NCBI RefSeq assembly: GCF_011813015.1
Contig: NZ_QHLQ01000004.1
Span: 1 to 64,000, forward strand
Direction: 5' to 3'
Length of the DNA: 64,000 nt
Source: Parasedimentitalea denitrificans
GTDB lineage: Bacteria; Pseudomonadota; Alphaproteobacteria; Rhodobacterales; Rhodobacteraceae
Shown: positions 42,189 through 50,265 of the stretch, in pieces
Layout of the letters: every line of letters begins with the position of its first letter
Numbering within the stretch: position 1 is the first letter of the stretch
Made by a program: the position numbers and the translations under genes
Notes under the pieces: generated by a model
Database searches by the model: none
The model's input: the letters and a program-made list of their open reading frames with translations, nothing else
What the model was told of the DNA's origin: nothing

Positions 42189-42986
42189 ATGCCAACTTTT
42201 TTTTCCAATTCCACCATTTCAGTGGTGGTGGTGATTTCGCTATCCGGTCCTGTTTATGCCGCCGAAATCTGCCAGGGGTTTGGCCCTCAGGCGCCTCGGG
42301 ATATCACCAAGGTTGAGGGAACCAACCCGCAGAGTTTCCCATTCGCACCACCGGCAACTGAAATGAACCTGTGCAACATCCATATCCATACCAATGCCGA
42401 GCATAAGGGGCCTGGATTTTCTCGGTTTGTCGGTGATGGTGAATATGGTGGCTACAAATGCAATGAAAGTGACTACTTGAACGAAGCGGAACTAACTGAT
42501 CCGACACACGGAAAAGGTGCTTTTAAGGGAGTAAAACCAGGCGACACTATCGAAGTACATTGGGTACATACGTCGTGTCAGGTTGCTCCGGGAAAAAGCT
42601 TGGACGCGTGCCTAAGCGACGGATGTGCCAACCCGACATTGCGGGTCGAGACCCAGGTGTTTCTGGTTGTGAATGACATAGGCGCAATGGATTTCAACGA
42701 TCTGGCTTATGGTGGAAACATAGTGAACGGCCTGCACCAACCCAAATACATTCCTTCTACTACCGGAAAACCCGTGGAATTCCTTGGATCTACCACTGGT
42801 CCCTCGTACAACCAATTCACTTGCTCTCCGCTACAGGTCACCTGGAGCGTTCGACCCAATTGCGCCAAGGTCAATTATAACTCGCTGAACGCGTGGGCGG
42901 AAAATGGCAACGTATTCGAAGAAGACCACAGTGACGGGGTACGGCAACTGGTCAAAGCAGTGGAGTTACTGTCTCCAATCCGTTGA
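42189..42986 (+). CDS. Delta-class carbonic anhydrase (secreted)
   Basis: A 265-residue exported protein with an N-terminal signal peptide (hydrophobic core about 10-22, cleavage after VYA). The mature part has eight cysteines and the segment MNLCNIHIHTNAEHKGPGF, which I recognise from bacterial proteins annotated as delta-class carbonic anhydrases, first known from diatoms. Candidate zinc ligands are H65, H67, H72 and H124, H127 (EVHWVHTSC). It would hydrate CO2 in the periplasm or outside the cell. The gene stands alone, with 167 bases upstream and 97 downstream free of other genes, and looks less GC-rich than its neighbours, so transfer is possible. The assignment is by family; activity is untested. 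Confidence 0.75.
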   Translation: MPTFFSNSTISVVVVISLSGPVYAAEICQGFGPQAPRDITKVEGTNPQSFPFAPPATEMNLCNIHIHTNAEHKGPGFSRFVGDGEYGGYKCNESDYLNEAELTDPTHGKGAFKGVKPGDTIEVHWVHTSCQVAPGKSLDACLSDGCANPTLRVETQVFLVVNDIGAMDFNDLAYGGNIVNGLHQPKYIPSTTGKPVEFLGSTTGPSYNQFTCSPLQVTWSVRPNCAKVNYNSLNAWAENGNVFEEDHSDGVRQLVKAVELLSPIR

Positions 42987-43083
42987 ACTATTTCACTTGC
43001 TTAATGCAGCATGCGAAACCTGACTTGTGGCCCTACCCATTGGGGACATAAGCTGCTGGCAATAACCTATAGGTGATTTGCCC

Positions 43084-44010
43084 ATGACCACTGCCTTGAT
43101 TACCCACGCCGACTGCCTGGACCATGTTAACCCCGAAGGTCACCCAGAGCGCGTTGCTCGGCTAGAGCACATATTACATGCGTTGGAACCGCTGGATCTA
43201 CTGCGGGTTGGCGCCCCTATGGCGGCCGAGGATGACATCTTGCGCATCCATCCGGCTGCGTATCTGGCGGACCTGCGCAAGGCCCGACCAAATGAGGGGT
43301 TCGGTCAAATTGATGGCGATACGTTCCTGTCGCCTGGATCACTGGATGCTGCATTCAGAGCCGCCGGAGCCGTAATACGTGGTGTCGATATGGTACTGGG
43401 TGGCGAGGCCCAGAATGCCTTTGCTGCGATCCGCCCGCCGGGTCACCATGCGGAAACTGACACTGCCATGGGATTTTGTCTGTTTGGCAATGCAGCGCTG
43501 GCCGCAAAACACGCGCTGGATCACCACGGGCTAAGCCGTGTTGCGGTTGTTGATTTTGATGTTCACCACGGTAATGGCACCCAAGATTTGCTGTGGGACG
43601 AAAAACGTGCGCTGTTGATCACGTCACAACAAATGCCACTGTGGCCCGGATCTGGCCGCGTGGATGAGGATGGGGCCTATGAAAACATCCTGAACATCCC
43701 ACTGCCACCTGAAAGTGGTGGTGCGGAAATGCGGGCGGCCTATCAGGGGCAGGTGTTTCCGCGACTGCGTGACTTCAAGCCCGAGCTGATAATAATTTCG
43801 GCGGGATTTGATGCCCATCAAGATGATCCATTGGCCAATCTCAACTGGTCGACACAGGATTTTGCCTGGATCACTCAACAACTGTGTATCCTTGCCGATG
43901 AAATGTGTGATGGGCGTATCGTCTCGACTTTGGAGGGCGGTTATGATCTGAACGCGCTCAGCGCTGCCTGCAAGGCACATGTGGAAGAATTGATAGAGGC
44001 ATCCAAATGA
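43084..44010 (+). CDS. Histone-deacetylase-superfamily protein (AcuC/acetylpolyamine-amidohydrolase-like)
   Basis: A 308-residue zinc hydrolase of the arginase-deacetylase fold. Catalytic features are the His pair in AIRPPGHHAETDTAMGFCLF, the metal-binding aspartate and histidine in VVDFDVHHGNGTQDL, and a second metal aspartate in IISAGFDAHQDDPLA; the C-terminal glycine loop is LEGGYDLNA. The frame begins at a TTG at 43078; the ATG at 43084 with AGGTGA upstream is preferred. It overlaps xseB by four bases and heads a run to ispA-like and dxs. It may deacetylate a protein, polyamine or small molecule; the operon partners do not reveal which. Confidence 0.9.
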   Translation: MTTALITHADCLDHVNPEGHPERVARLEHILHALEPLDLLRVGAPMAAEDDILRIHPAAYLADLRKARPNEGFGQIDGDTFLSPGSLDAAFRAAGAVIRGVDMVLGGEAQNAFAAIRPPGHHAETDTAMGFCLFGNAALAAKHALDHHGLSRVAVVDFDVHHGNGTQDLLWDEKRALLITSQQMPLWPGSGRVDEDGAYENILNIPLPPESGGAEMRAAYQGQVFPRLRDFKPELIIISAGFDAHQDDPLANLNWSTQDFAWITQQLCILADEMCDGRIVSTLEGGYDLNALSAACKAHVEELIEASK

Positions 44011-44249
44011 CCGAGACCCCCGTTGAAAACATGAGCTTTGAGCAAGCCATGCAAGAGCTGGAAACCGTTGTGGGCAAGCTGGAACGTGGTGATGTGGCAC
44101 TGGATGCGTCGATCTCGCTGTACGAACGGGGCGCCTTGCTGAAAAAGCGTTGCGAGGACGAGCTGAAGCGGGCCGAGGAAAAGGTCGCCGCTATCACTCT
44201 CGACGCAAATGGTGCCGCAACCGGCACCCAGCCGCTGGACGCGGGTTAA
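44007..44249 (+). CDS. xseB: Exodeoxyribonuclease VII small subunit
   Basis: An 80-residue cytoplasmic protein with the XseB signature SFEQAMQELETVVGKLERGD and VALDASISLYERGALLKKRCE. Many copies bind the large XseA subunit to form an exonuclease that degrades single-stranded DNA. Usual length for the family. It overlaps the deacetylase gene (ATGA) and is followed after four bases by the prenyl synthase gene, the xseB-ispA-dxs order common in Proteobacteria. xseA is not in the window. Confidence 0.93.
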   Translation: MTETPVENMSFEQAMQELETVVGKLERGDVALDASISLYERGALLKKRCEDELKRAEEKVAAITLDANGAATGTQPLDAG

Positions 44250-44253
44250 GACA

Positions 44254-45138
44254 TTGGCCACCGCAACTATCGTCAAAACCCGGCCTTTTGCCGAGGCACT
44301 GACCTATACTCAGGAACTGATTTCCAACCGCGTGAGCCAAGTTCTGACGGGCGACGACGTATTGTCGGATGCAATGCGTTACGCCCTGTCTGGTGGCAAA
44401 ATGCTGCGCGGATTTCTGGTGCTAGAGAGCGCCCAGTTACATGACGTCGATGAAAACGTAGCATTGGATGCTGCATTGGCGATCGAGTGCATCCACGCCT
44501 ATTCACTGGTACACGACGACCTGCCCTGTATGGACGATGACGACCTGCGCCGTGGAATGCCAACAGTGCACCGTCAGTGGGACGAAGGCATGGCCGTTTT
44601 GGCAGGCGATGCGTTGCAAACATTCGCATTTGAGCTACTGTCTGACGCTAAATTTGGCCCAAATGCGCTGGAATTAATCCGACTTCTGGCGCAGTCGGCC
44701 GGCAAAGAGGGCATGGTTTCGGGGCAGATGCTGGATATCACAGCTGAAACCAGCCTTGAACCGCTAAACCTGCAACAAATTACGCGATTGCAGAACCGCA
44801 AGACCGGCTGCCTGTTTTCATGGTCTGCTATGGCTGGTGCAGTGATTGCTGGGGCCGATACCACGCCATTGCGGCAATACGCCGATGCTCTTGGCCTTGC
44901 TTTTCAAATCTCTGATGACATTCTTGATGTTGAAGGTGATGCTGAAACCGTTGGCAAACGCGTGCGCAAAGATGCAGAGGCCGGAAAGGCCACGTTTGTT
45001 TCGCTGTTGGGGCTTGATGTCGCCAAGGCCCGCGCCGCTGAACTGTGCGATCAAGCCTGCGCCGCGCTGGATGTTTACGGTGATCAGGGTGAAACCTTGC
45101 GCGAGGCTGCCCGCTTCGTTATCTCGCGAGACAGCTAA
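44254..45138 (+). CDS. ispA: Polyprenyl diphosphate synthase (farnesyl/geranylgeranyl type, IspA-like)
   Basis: A 294-residue short-chain trans-prenyltransferase that joins IPP to allylic diphosphates. Both aspartate-rich motifs are present: DDLPCMDDDDLRRG (first) and DDILDVEGD (second), with the GGKMLRGFLVL block at the N-terminus. The residues before the first motif (YSLVHDDLPCM) lack bulky aromatics at the chain-length positions and fit a C15 product, but C20 cannot be excluded. The start is taken as the TTG at 44254, four bases after xseB; the frame reaches back to 44209 inside xseB. It is followed by dxs, which feeds the same isoprenoid pathway. Confidence 0.9.
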   Translation: MATATIVKTRPFAEALTYTQELISNRVSQVLTGDDVLSDAMRYALSGGKMLRGFLVLESAQLHDVDENVALDAALAIECIHAYSLVHDDLPCMDDDDLRRGMPTVHRQWDEGMAVLAGDALQTFAFELLSDAKFGPNALELIRLLAQSAGKEGMVSGQMLDITAETSLEPLNLQQITRLQNRKTGCLFSWSAMAGAVIAGADTTPLRQYADALGLAFQISDDILDVEGDAETVGKRVRKDAEAGKATFVSLLGLDVAKARAAELCDQACAALDVYGDQGETLREAARFVISRDS

Positions 45139-45159
45139 TTGCCGCCAAGGAGGCGCCGC

Positions 45160-47100
45160 ATGTCCGATCAGACTACTGATAGGCCCAATACCCCACTATT
45201 GGACCAGATCAACCGACCGGCTGATCTGAAGTCTCTAAGCGATTCTCAGTTGGCGCAAGTCGCCAGCGAGCTACGCTCGGAAACAGTTTCGGCAGTTTCT
45301 GTGACCGGCGGTCACTTGGGCGCCGGATTGGGTGTGGTTGAGCTAACAGTTGCGTTGCATGCGGTGTTTGATACCCCGCGCGACAAGCTGATCTGGGATG
45401 TTTCGCATCAGTGTTATCCGCACAAAATTCTGACCGAGCGTCGCGACCGTATCCGCACCTTGCGCGCCAAGGACGGGTTGAGTGGTTTCACCAAACGCTC
45501 GGAATCCCCCTATGACCCGTTTGGCGCGGCACATAGTTCGACGTCAATCAGCGCGGCGCTGGGGTTCTCGGTTGCGCGTGATCTGGGTGGTGTCATCCCC
45601 GAGGGTAATGGCGATGCGATTGCGGTAATCGGCGACGGGTCGATGTCGGCGGGCATGGCGTTTGAGGCGATGAACAATGCCGGCCATTTGAACAAACGGA
45701 TGTTCGTGATCCTGAACGACAACGAGATGAGCATTGCGCCGCCAGTTGGAGCCCTGTCGTCCTACCTGTCGCGGCTCTATGCCGAGGAACCGTTTCAAGA
45801 GCTGAAGGCCGCCGCCAAAAGCGCGGTTTCCCTGTTGCCTGGGCCGTTCCGCGAAGGTGCGAAGCGCGCCAAGGATATGCTGAAAGGTATGGCCGTTGGC
45901 GGAACCCTATTTGAATCGCTGGGTTTTTCCTACCTAGGACCAATCGACGGACACGATCTGGATCAGCTGCTGCCGGTTCTGCGCACGGTTAAGGCTCGGG
46001 CCACTGGCCCGGTGTTGATCCACGTACTGACCAAGAAAGGCAAGGGATATGCCCCGGCCGAAGCTGCCCGCGACAAGGGCCACGCCACAGCGAAATTCGA
46101 TGTCATAACTGGCAAGCAGAAAAAGACCCCATCCAACGCGCCCAGCTATACCGGCGTATTTGGTGATCAGCTGGTGAAGCTGGCCGCCAAAGACGACAAG
46201 ATCTGTGCTGTGACGGCCGCGATGCCTGACGGTACAGGGTTGAACCTGTTTGCCGAACGTTACCCCTCGCGCTGCTTTGACGTGGGCATTGCCGAACAAC
46301 ATGGCGTGACATTCGCCGCTGCGCTGGCGGCGGGCGGCATGAAGCCGTTCTGTGCGATGTATTCCACGTTCTTGCAGCGTGGCTACGATCAGGTTGTGCA
46401 CGATGTGGCCATTCAGCGCCTGCCGGTACGCTTCGCGATTGACCGTGCTGGACTGGTCGGTGCCGATGGTGCCACCCATGCCGGTAGTTTCGACATTGGT
46501 TTCATGACCAACTTGCCGGGCATGGTGGTAATGGCCGCAGCGGATGAGGCCGAGCTGGTGCATATGGTTGCCACAGCCGCCGCCCATGACGATGGCCCGA
46601 TTGCCTTCCGCTATCCCCGTGGTGAGGGCGAAGGCGTAGAGATGCCGGATGAGCCGCAGGTGTTGGAAATTGGCAAAGGCCGGATGATTCAGTCCGGTTC
46701 CCGTGTTGCGCTGCTGTCGTTCGGCACTCGTCTGGGCGAGGTCCGCAAGGCAGCCGAAGCCCTATCGGCCAAGGGGATCACCCCGACTATCGCCGACGCC
46801 CGATTTGCCAAGCCGCTGGATCGTGAGATGATTCTGGATCTGGCCGCCAATCACGAGGCGCTGATCACCATCGAAGAAGGTGCCGTGGGTGGCTTTGGTT
46901 CGCACGTGGCACAGCTATTGGCGGATGAAGGCGTTTTTGATCGTGGGTTGAAGTACCGTTCGATGGTGTTGCCTGATACATTTATCGATCAGGCCAGCCC
47001 GGCGGATATGTACAAGGTGGCCGGGATGGATGCCGCGCAGATCGAGGCCAAGGTGCTAGATGTTTTGGGCGTAGCAACGATTGGTGAAAAGCGGGCTTAA
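45160..47100 (+). CDS. dxs: 1-deoxy-D-xylulose-5-phosphate synthase
   Basis: The first enzyme of the MEP isoprenoid pathway, joining pyruvate and glyceraldehyde 3-phosphate with thiamine diphosphate. The 646 residues include the substrate-site histidine region [20 protein letters not shown], the ThDP motif [18 protein letters not shown] and the transketolase-like pyrimidine domain with [20 protein letters not shown]. The ATG at 45160 has AAGGAGG; the upstream extension to 45139 is not needed. It ends the deacetylase-xseB-ispA-dxs run. Its cofactor links it to the thiamine uptake genes elsewhere in the window. Confidence 0.96.
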   Translation: MSDQTTDRPNTPLLDQINRPADLKSLSDSQLAQVASELRSETVSAVSVTGGHLGAGLGVVELTVALHAVFDTPRDKLIWDVSHQCYPHKILTERRDRIRTLRAKDGLSGFTKRSESPYDPFGAAHSSTSISAALGFSVARDLGGVIPEGNGDAIAVIGDGSMSAGMAFEAMNNAGHLNKRMFVILNDNEMSIAPPVGALSSYLSRLYAEEPFQELKAAAKSAVSLLPGPFREGAKRAKDMLKGMAVGGTLFESLGFSYLGPIDGHDLDQLLPVLRTVKARATGPVLIHVLTKKGKGYAPAEAARDKGHATAKFDVITGKQKKTPSNAPSYTGVFGDQLVKLAAKDDKICAVTAAMPDGTGLNLFAERYPSRCFDVGIAEQHGVTFAAALAAGGMKPFCAMYSTFLQRGYDQVVHDVAIQRLPVRFAIDRAGLVGADGATHAGSFDIGFMTNLPGMVVMAAADEAELVHMVATAAAHDDGPIAFRYPRGEGEGVEMPDEPQVLEIGKGRMIQSGSRVALLSFGTRLGEVRKAAEALSAKGITPTIADARFAKPLDREMILDLAANHEALITIEEGAVGGFGSHVAQLLADEGVFDRGLKYRSMVLPDTFIDQASPADMYKVAGMDAAQIEAKVLDVLGVATIGEKRA

Positions 47101-47157
47101 TCGCCTTATTAGAGTCTTCTTCGTTCTTGGTCTCTGCTCCAGAGCGGGCTCTAACGC

Positions 47158-48027
47158 TTACAACGCTGGAGGCTCTGCTGGCGGCACAAATTTTTCCATA
47201 TCCTCGGCCTCGAACACTGCCTGCAACCCTACCCGATAGTCGGGATACCGCAGTTTCACACCCAGCTCTTCTTTGATCCGGGTGTTTCTGACCCGTTTGT
47301 TCTCGCTATAAAAACTGCGGGCCATGGGGGTCATTGCCGCTTCGTCAAAGGGGACTTCGGGTGGCATGGGTAAGCCTAGTAGTTCCGCTGCGTAGCTAAG
47401 CACGTCCTGCGGGGGCACCGGGACATCGTCACAGACATTGTAGATCGCCCCAGGATTGGGTTGGGCGATCGATGCGGCCAACACCTGAGCGATATCGTCC
47501 ACATGAATGCGTGAGAACACCTGCCCCGGCTTGATGATCAGCCGCGCCCTGCCCGTCATCAGTTTGGCAAATGGTCCACGGCCCGGACCATAGATGCCAG
47601 CCAAACGGAAGATGTGCAGCGGCAGACCGTCTATCGACTGCCAATCCACCTCGGCCTGTGCGCGCCATTTTCCGCGGTCAGCCTCAGGAGTTATAAGCGT
47701 GGCCTCATCCACCCAGCCGCCGTCGTGGTCTCCGTAAACCACTGTGGTGGACAGATAGCCGACCCACTCCAGATCCTTGGCGGCAGCGATTTTGTCTCGC
47801 AGGCCATTCAGTACCGGATCACCATCAGCTGTTGGGCCGATTGAGCACAGGATATGCGTCACTCCATCCAACGACACCTCCTCGCTAGGCCAGGTCAACA
47901 TCTCTATACCATCTTCAGCTACCGGTTCACGTGAGGTTCCGATAACCCGCCAGCCATCACCTAGCAGACGCTGGGCCAGTGCACGGGCAGAGTATCCATA
48001 TCCGAGGCAGAGTAGTGTTTTTGTCAT
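47158..48027 (-). CDS. NAD(P)-binding Rossmann-fold protein (YeeZ-like, extended SDR/epimerase superfamily)
   Basis: A 289-residue protein opening with a dinucleotide fold (LCLGYGYSARALAQRLLGDG; GxGYxA in place of the usual GxxGxxG). It has the segments YLSTTVVYGDHDGGWVDE and FRLAGIYGPGRGPF seen in the YeeZ branch of NAD-dependent epimerases. The catalytic YxxxK is not evident: after GDHDGGWVDEATLI the expected tyrosine is missing. The family is common and poorly characterised. It is convergent with dxs and lies on the same strand downstream of the kinase fusion gene with a 66-base gap. Confidence 0.8.
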   Translation of the reverse strand: MTKTLLCLGYGYSARALAQRLLGDGWRVIGTSREPVAEDGIEMLTWPSEEVSLDGVTHILCSIGPTADGDPVLNGLRDKIAAAKDLEWVGYLSTTVVYGDHDGGWVDEATLITPEADRGKWRAQAEVDWQSIDGLPLHIFRLAGIYGPGRGPFAKLMTGRARLIIKPGQVFSRIHVDDIAQVLAASIAQPNPGAIYNVCDDVPVPPQDVLSYAAELLGLPMPPEVPFDEAAMTPMARSFYSENKRVRNTRIKEELGVKLRYPDYRVGLQAVFEAEDMEKFVPPAEPPAL

Positions 48028-48093
48028 GGTGCTTACATTCTGTGGCTGTGTTCTGGCTACAAGGTCTGAAACAGTTCTTAGACTATCAAGACA

Positions 48094-49998
48094 TCAAACT
48101 GGCCAACCAAAATGCCGCAACCGATGACAAATTTGGGTTTGACTGTCCGATGCCTCAATATTGATCGCTTGCTGCCAATACCAGTGCAGATAACAAGCAA
48201 AATCAGGCAAGTCGCCCCGCGCAGCATCAAAAGCTGCCGCAACACCCAGATCGGCGACATTTGCCACGATGTGGTGGAAATCAACCTGTGCAAACAGCAC
48301 CGAGGCCTTGCCAAAGAACCCTGCATGAAAGGCTGCGCTAGAGTTTTGCGTCACCACCAGATCACACCCTGACAAGGCCTGTGCCATCGGCATTTCTACA
48401 AGTTGGAAACGGCTGTGATGTTGCTGCAATGCGTCTAGGGCATCCCTTTCGGCCTGCGAGTAGGTTTCATTTGGGTGTAGGGTGGCTAGGATCGGCAACT
48501 CTGACTGCTGAAGGGTTGCCTCAATCATCTCAACCGGCGAACAGCACTGAAAAGATCGGCAGGTCAGCAGCTTGCCCTGCAAGGGCATGTAGATAAACCC
48601 CTGCTTGCTGACCGCTGCGGCGCTCTCGCCGTGCAGTCGGGTGCGCCAATGGTTGAAAAACGCATCAATCTCGGCACGAGGGGTATCACTTGCCGTGAAC
48701 GCCTGCCGTGCGACTTGCCAGTTCCAACGCGCGCCACTTTGATCGATTTGCCAGAAGGGTCCGCCATAACAGTTGCGAAAGGTAAGCCCACGATTATTCA
48801 GCGGGGGTTCCATATGCACCATCGAATACTCCTGCCCCCGAGCGACGCGTTCTTTGGCTTGCTTTGTGTTGAGCAGAACTTCGACCCGCATTCCGGCCTT
48901 TTTGGCGACCGAACTGACCACATTCACAATCTCATGCTCGCCATTTTCAGCACGGTTCAGGCTGCGCTTGGTCAGATAGAACCGCAACACATCAGCGGTG
49001 TCTTCAGCGTTTGGGCTGACATAGGCATTGCGTGCGATTGGACGCAGCTGTTCTAAGAACCGTTGTTTTCCGTGGCTCCGATCACGCCGATGCTTTGGCA
49101 CCAGTTTCAATACTGAGATAACGCTGCTGAACAGAAGGAACCCGACACTGGGATCATCAGGACCAGTCAGCTGGTACCCATCAAAAAACGCTTCAACTGC
49201 GTCTTGCGGCACCACCTGACCCGCAGGGATGTCACTGGATGGGCGCATAAAGCGGGTGTAGTCCAGCAGGAGCTTCGCAATGTCATGCCCCACCGGTGCC
49301 GCACCTGACTTAGCAAAATCTATGCCGCCAATAGACTGATCTGACACAATCAGGTTGCGCATATGAAGATCGCCGTGCTGCAGGCATGACACCGTTTGCT
49401 GCCCTTTGAACTGGGGGGCAATCGCCTCCATATGTGCGATACCGCGCAGGATCAGGGGTTTGGCGGGTACCTCGCGCTGGCCAGATTCAATGCTCGCACG
49501 GAATTCCCGCAGATGCCGGAGGGTGAATTTGGGCTGGAAGGTTCGGCGTTCGTCTAGATGAGACCGGTGGAAACGATCCAACCAAGCCCCTGCCCGTTTC
49601 AAGAGGTCCATCTGCGCAGCCGAATCATTCATTGCCCGCAACATAGGATCTGACAGCGGTTCGCCATTAATATGAGATAACAAACAGGACTGAGTATTCT
49701 CATCCAGATAGATCGGCTCTGGCACCTTAAACTCTGGTGTATTGGGGAACGTGTCAAAAACATGTTTGTTGGCTTCAAACTGTTGTTTCACTGATCCGCT
49801 GTTTGTTGGCCTAAGCTGGTGTTTGTAGATGTAGGCTCCGCCATCAACATGCATCGCGCGATATACTATGCGGGCACTGTGTGTATCGTCACGTTTGGAT
49901 AGTTGTTTTAACGTCCACCCATCCGCTGGCAAGTCTGCCTGATCTAGCAACGACACCCAGGCCGTTTCGGCCGAGCGTTCAAGTTCTGTCAAAAACAT
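48094..49998 (-). CDS. Two-domain fusion: APH-type kinase plus capsule/Kdo-glycosyltransferase-like domain
   Basis: The 634 residues join two enzyme-like halves. Residues about 20-330 look like an aminoglycoside-phosphotransferase-fold small-molecule kinase: a lysine in YIYKHQ (K59), the catalytic loop QHGDLHMRNLIV (D210, N215) and the magnesium aspartate in GGIDFAKSG (D227). Residues about 355-634 resemble the GT-B domain of capsule-type (KpsC/KpsS, Kdo-transferase-like) proteins: QGFIYMPLQGKLLTC, ILATLHPNETYS and DLVVTQNSSAAFHAGFFGK, the last matching the NSTVGLEAL-like nucleotide-sugar block. No signal peptide or membrane span is seen. The neighbours are dispensable to such a job (YeeZ-like and ade). 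I do not know a named protein with this order; the roles are inferred from motifs. Confidence 0.8.
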   Translation of the reverse strand: MFLTELERSAETAWVSLLDQADLPADGWTLKQLSKRDDTHSARIVYRAMHVDGGAYIYKHQLRPTNSGSVKQQFEANKHVFDTFPNTPEFKVPEPIYLDENTQSCLLSHINGEPLSDPMLRAMNDSAAQMDLLKRAGAWLDRFHRSHLDERRTFQPKFTLRHLREFRASIESGQREVPAKPLILRGIAHMEAIAPQFKGQQTVSCLQHGDLHMRNLIVSDQSIGGIDFAKSGAAPVGHDIAKLLLDYTRFMRPSSDIPAGQVVPQDAVEAFFDGYQLTGPDDPSVGFLLFSSVISVLKLVPKHRRDRSHGKQRFLEQLRPIARNAYVSPNAEDTADVLRFYLTKRSLNRAENGEHEIVNVVSSVAKKAGMRVEVLLNTKQAKERVARGQEYSMVHMEPPLNNRGLTFRNCYGGPFWQIDQSGARWNWQVARQAFTASDTPRAEIDAFFNHWRTRLHGESAAAVSKQGFIYMPLQGKLLTCRSFQCCSPVEMIEATLQQSELPILATLHPNETYSQAERDALDALQQHHSRFQLVEMPMAQALSGCDLVVTQNSSAAFHAGFFGKASVLFAQVDFHHIVANVADLGVAAAFDAARGDLPDFACYLHWYWQQAINIEASDSQTQICHRLRHFGWPV

Positions 49999-50265
49999 AA
50001 TAAGCTTGTGTTCCTAGGATGCAAATCGACCGACCACGCCCAGCGCGGTACGGAATGCATAACACTCAATACTGGTGCGAAACAAACAGAGCCGCCAGAA
50101 TGAAGTAAATGCGGAGGCGTCTATCTTCCCGTGAGGGACTGAATAAAGCTACTGCACCCTTCTTTCACAAAAACTGTCATCTTCTTGACATCAAAGAGGG
50201 TGTATTCGGAACATCAATACATGGCGGGGGCTTGCGCTTGGCGCGACAATCATAACAATTAGCAC

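Noticed and set aside
50185..50215. Sigma-70 promoter for ade starting at TTGACA
   Set aside because: No -10-like hexamer 16-18 bases downstream; mentioned only as a possible -35 box.
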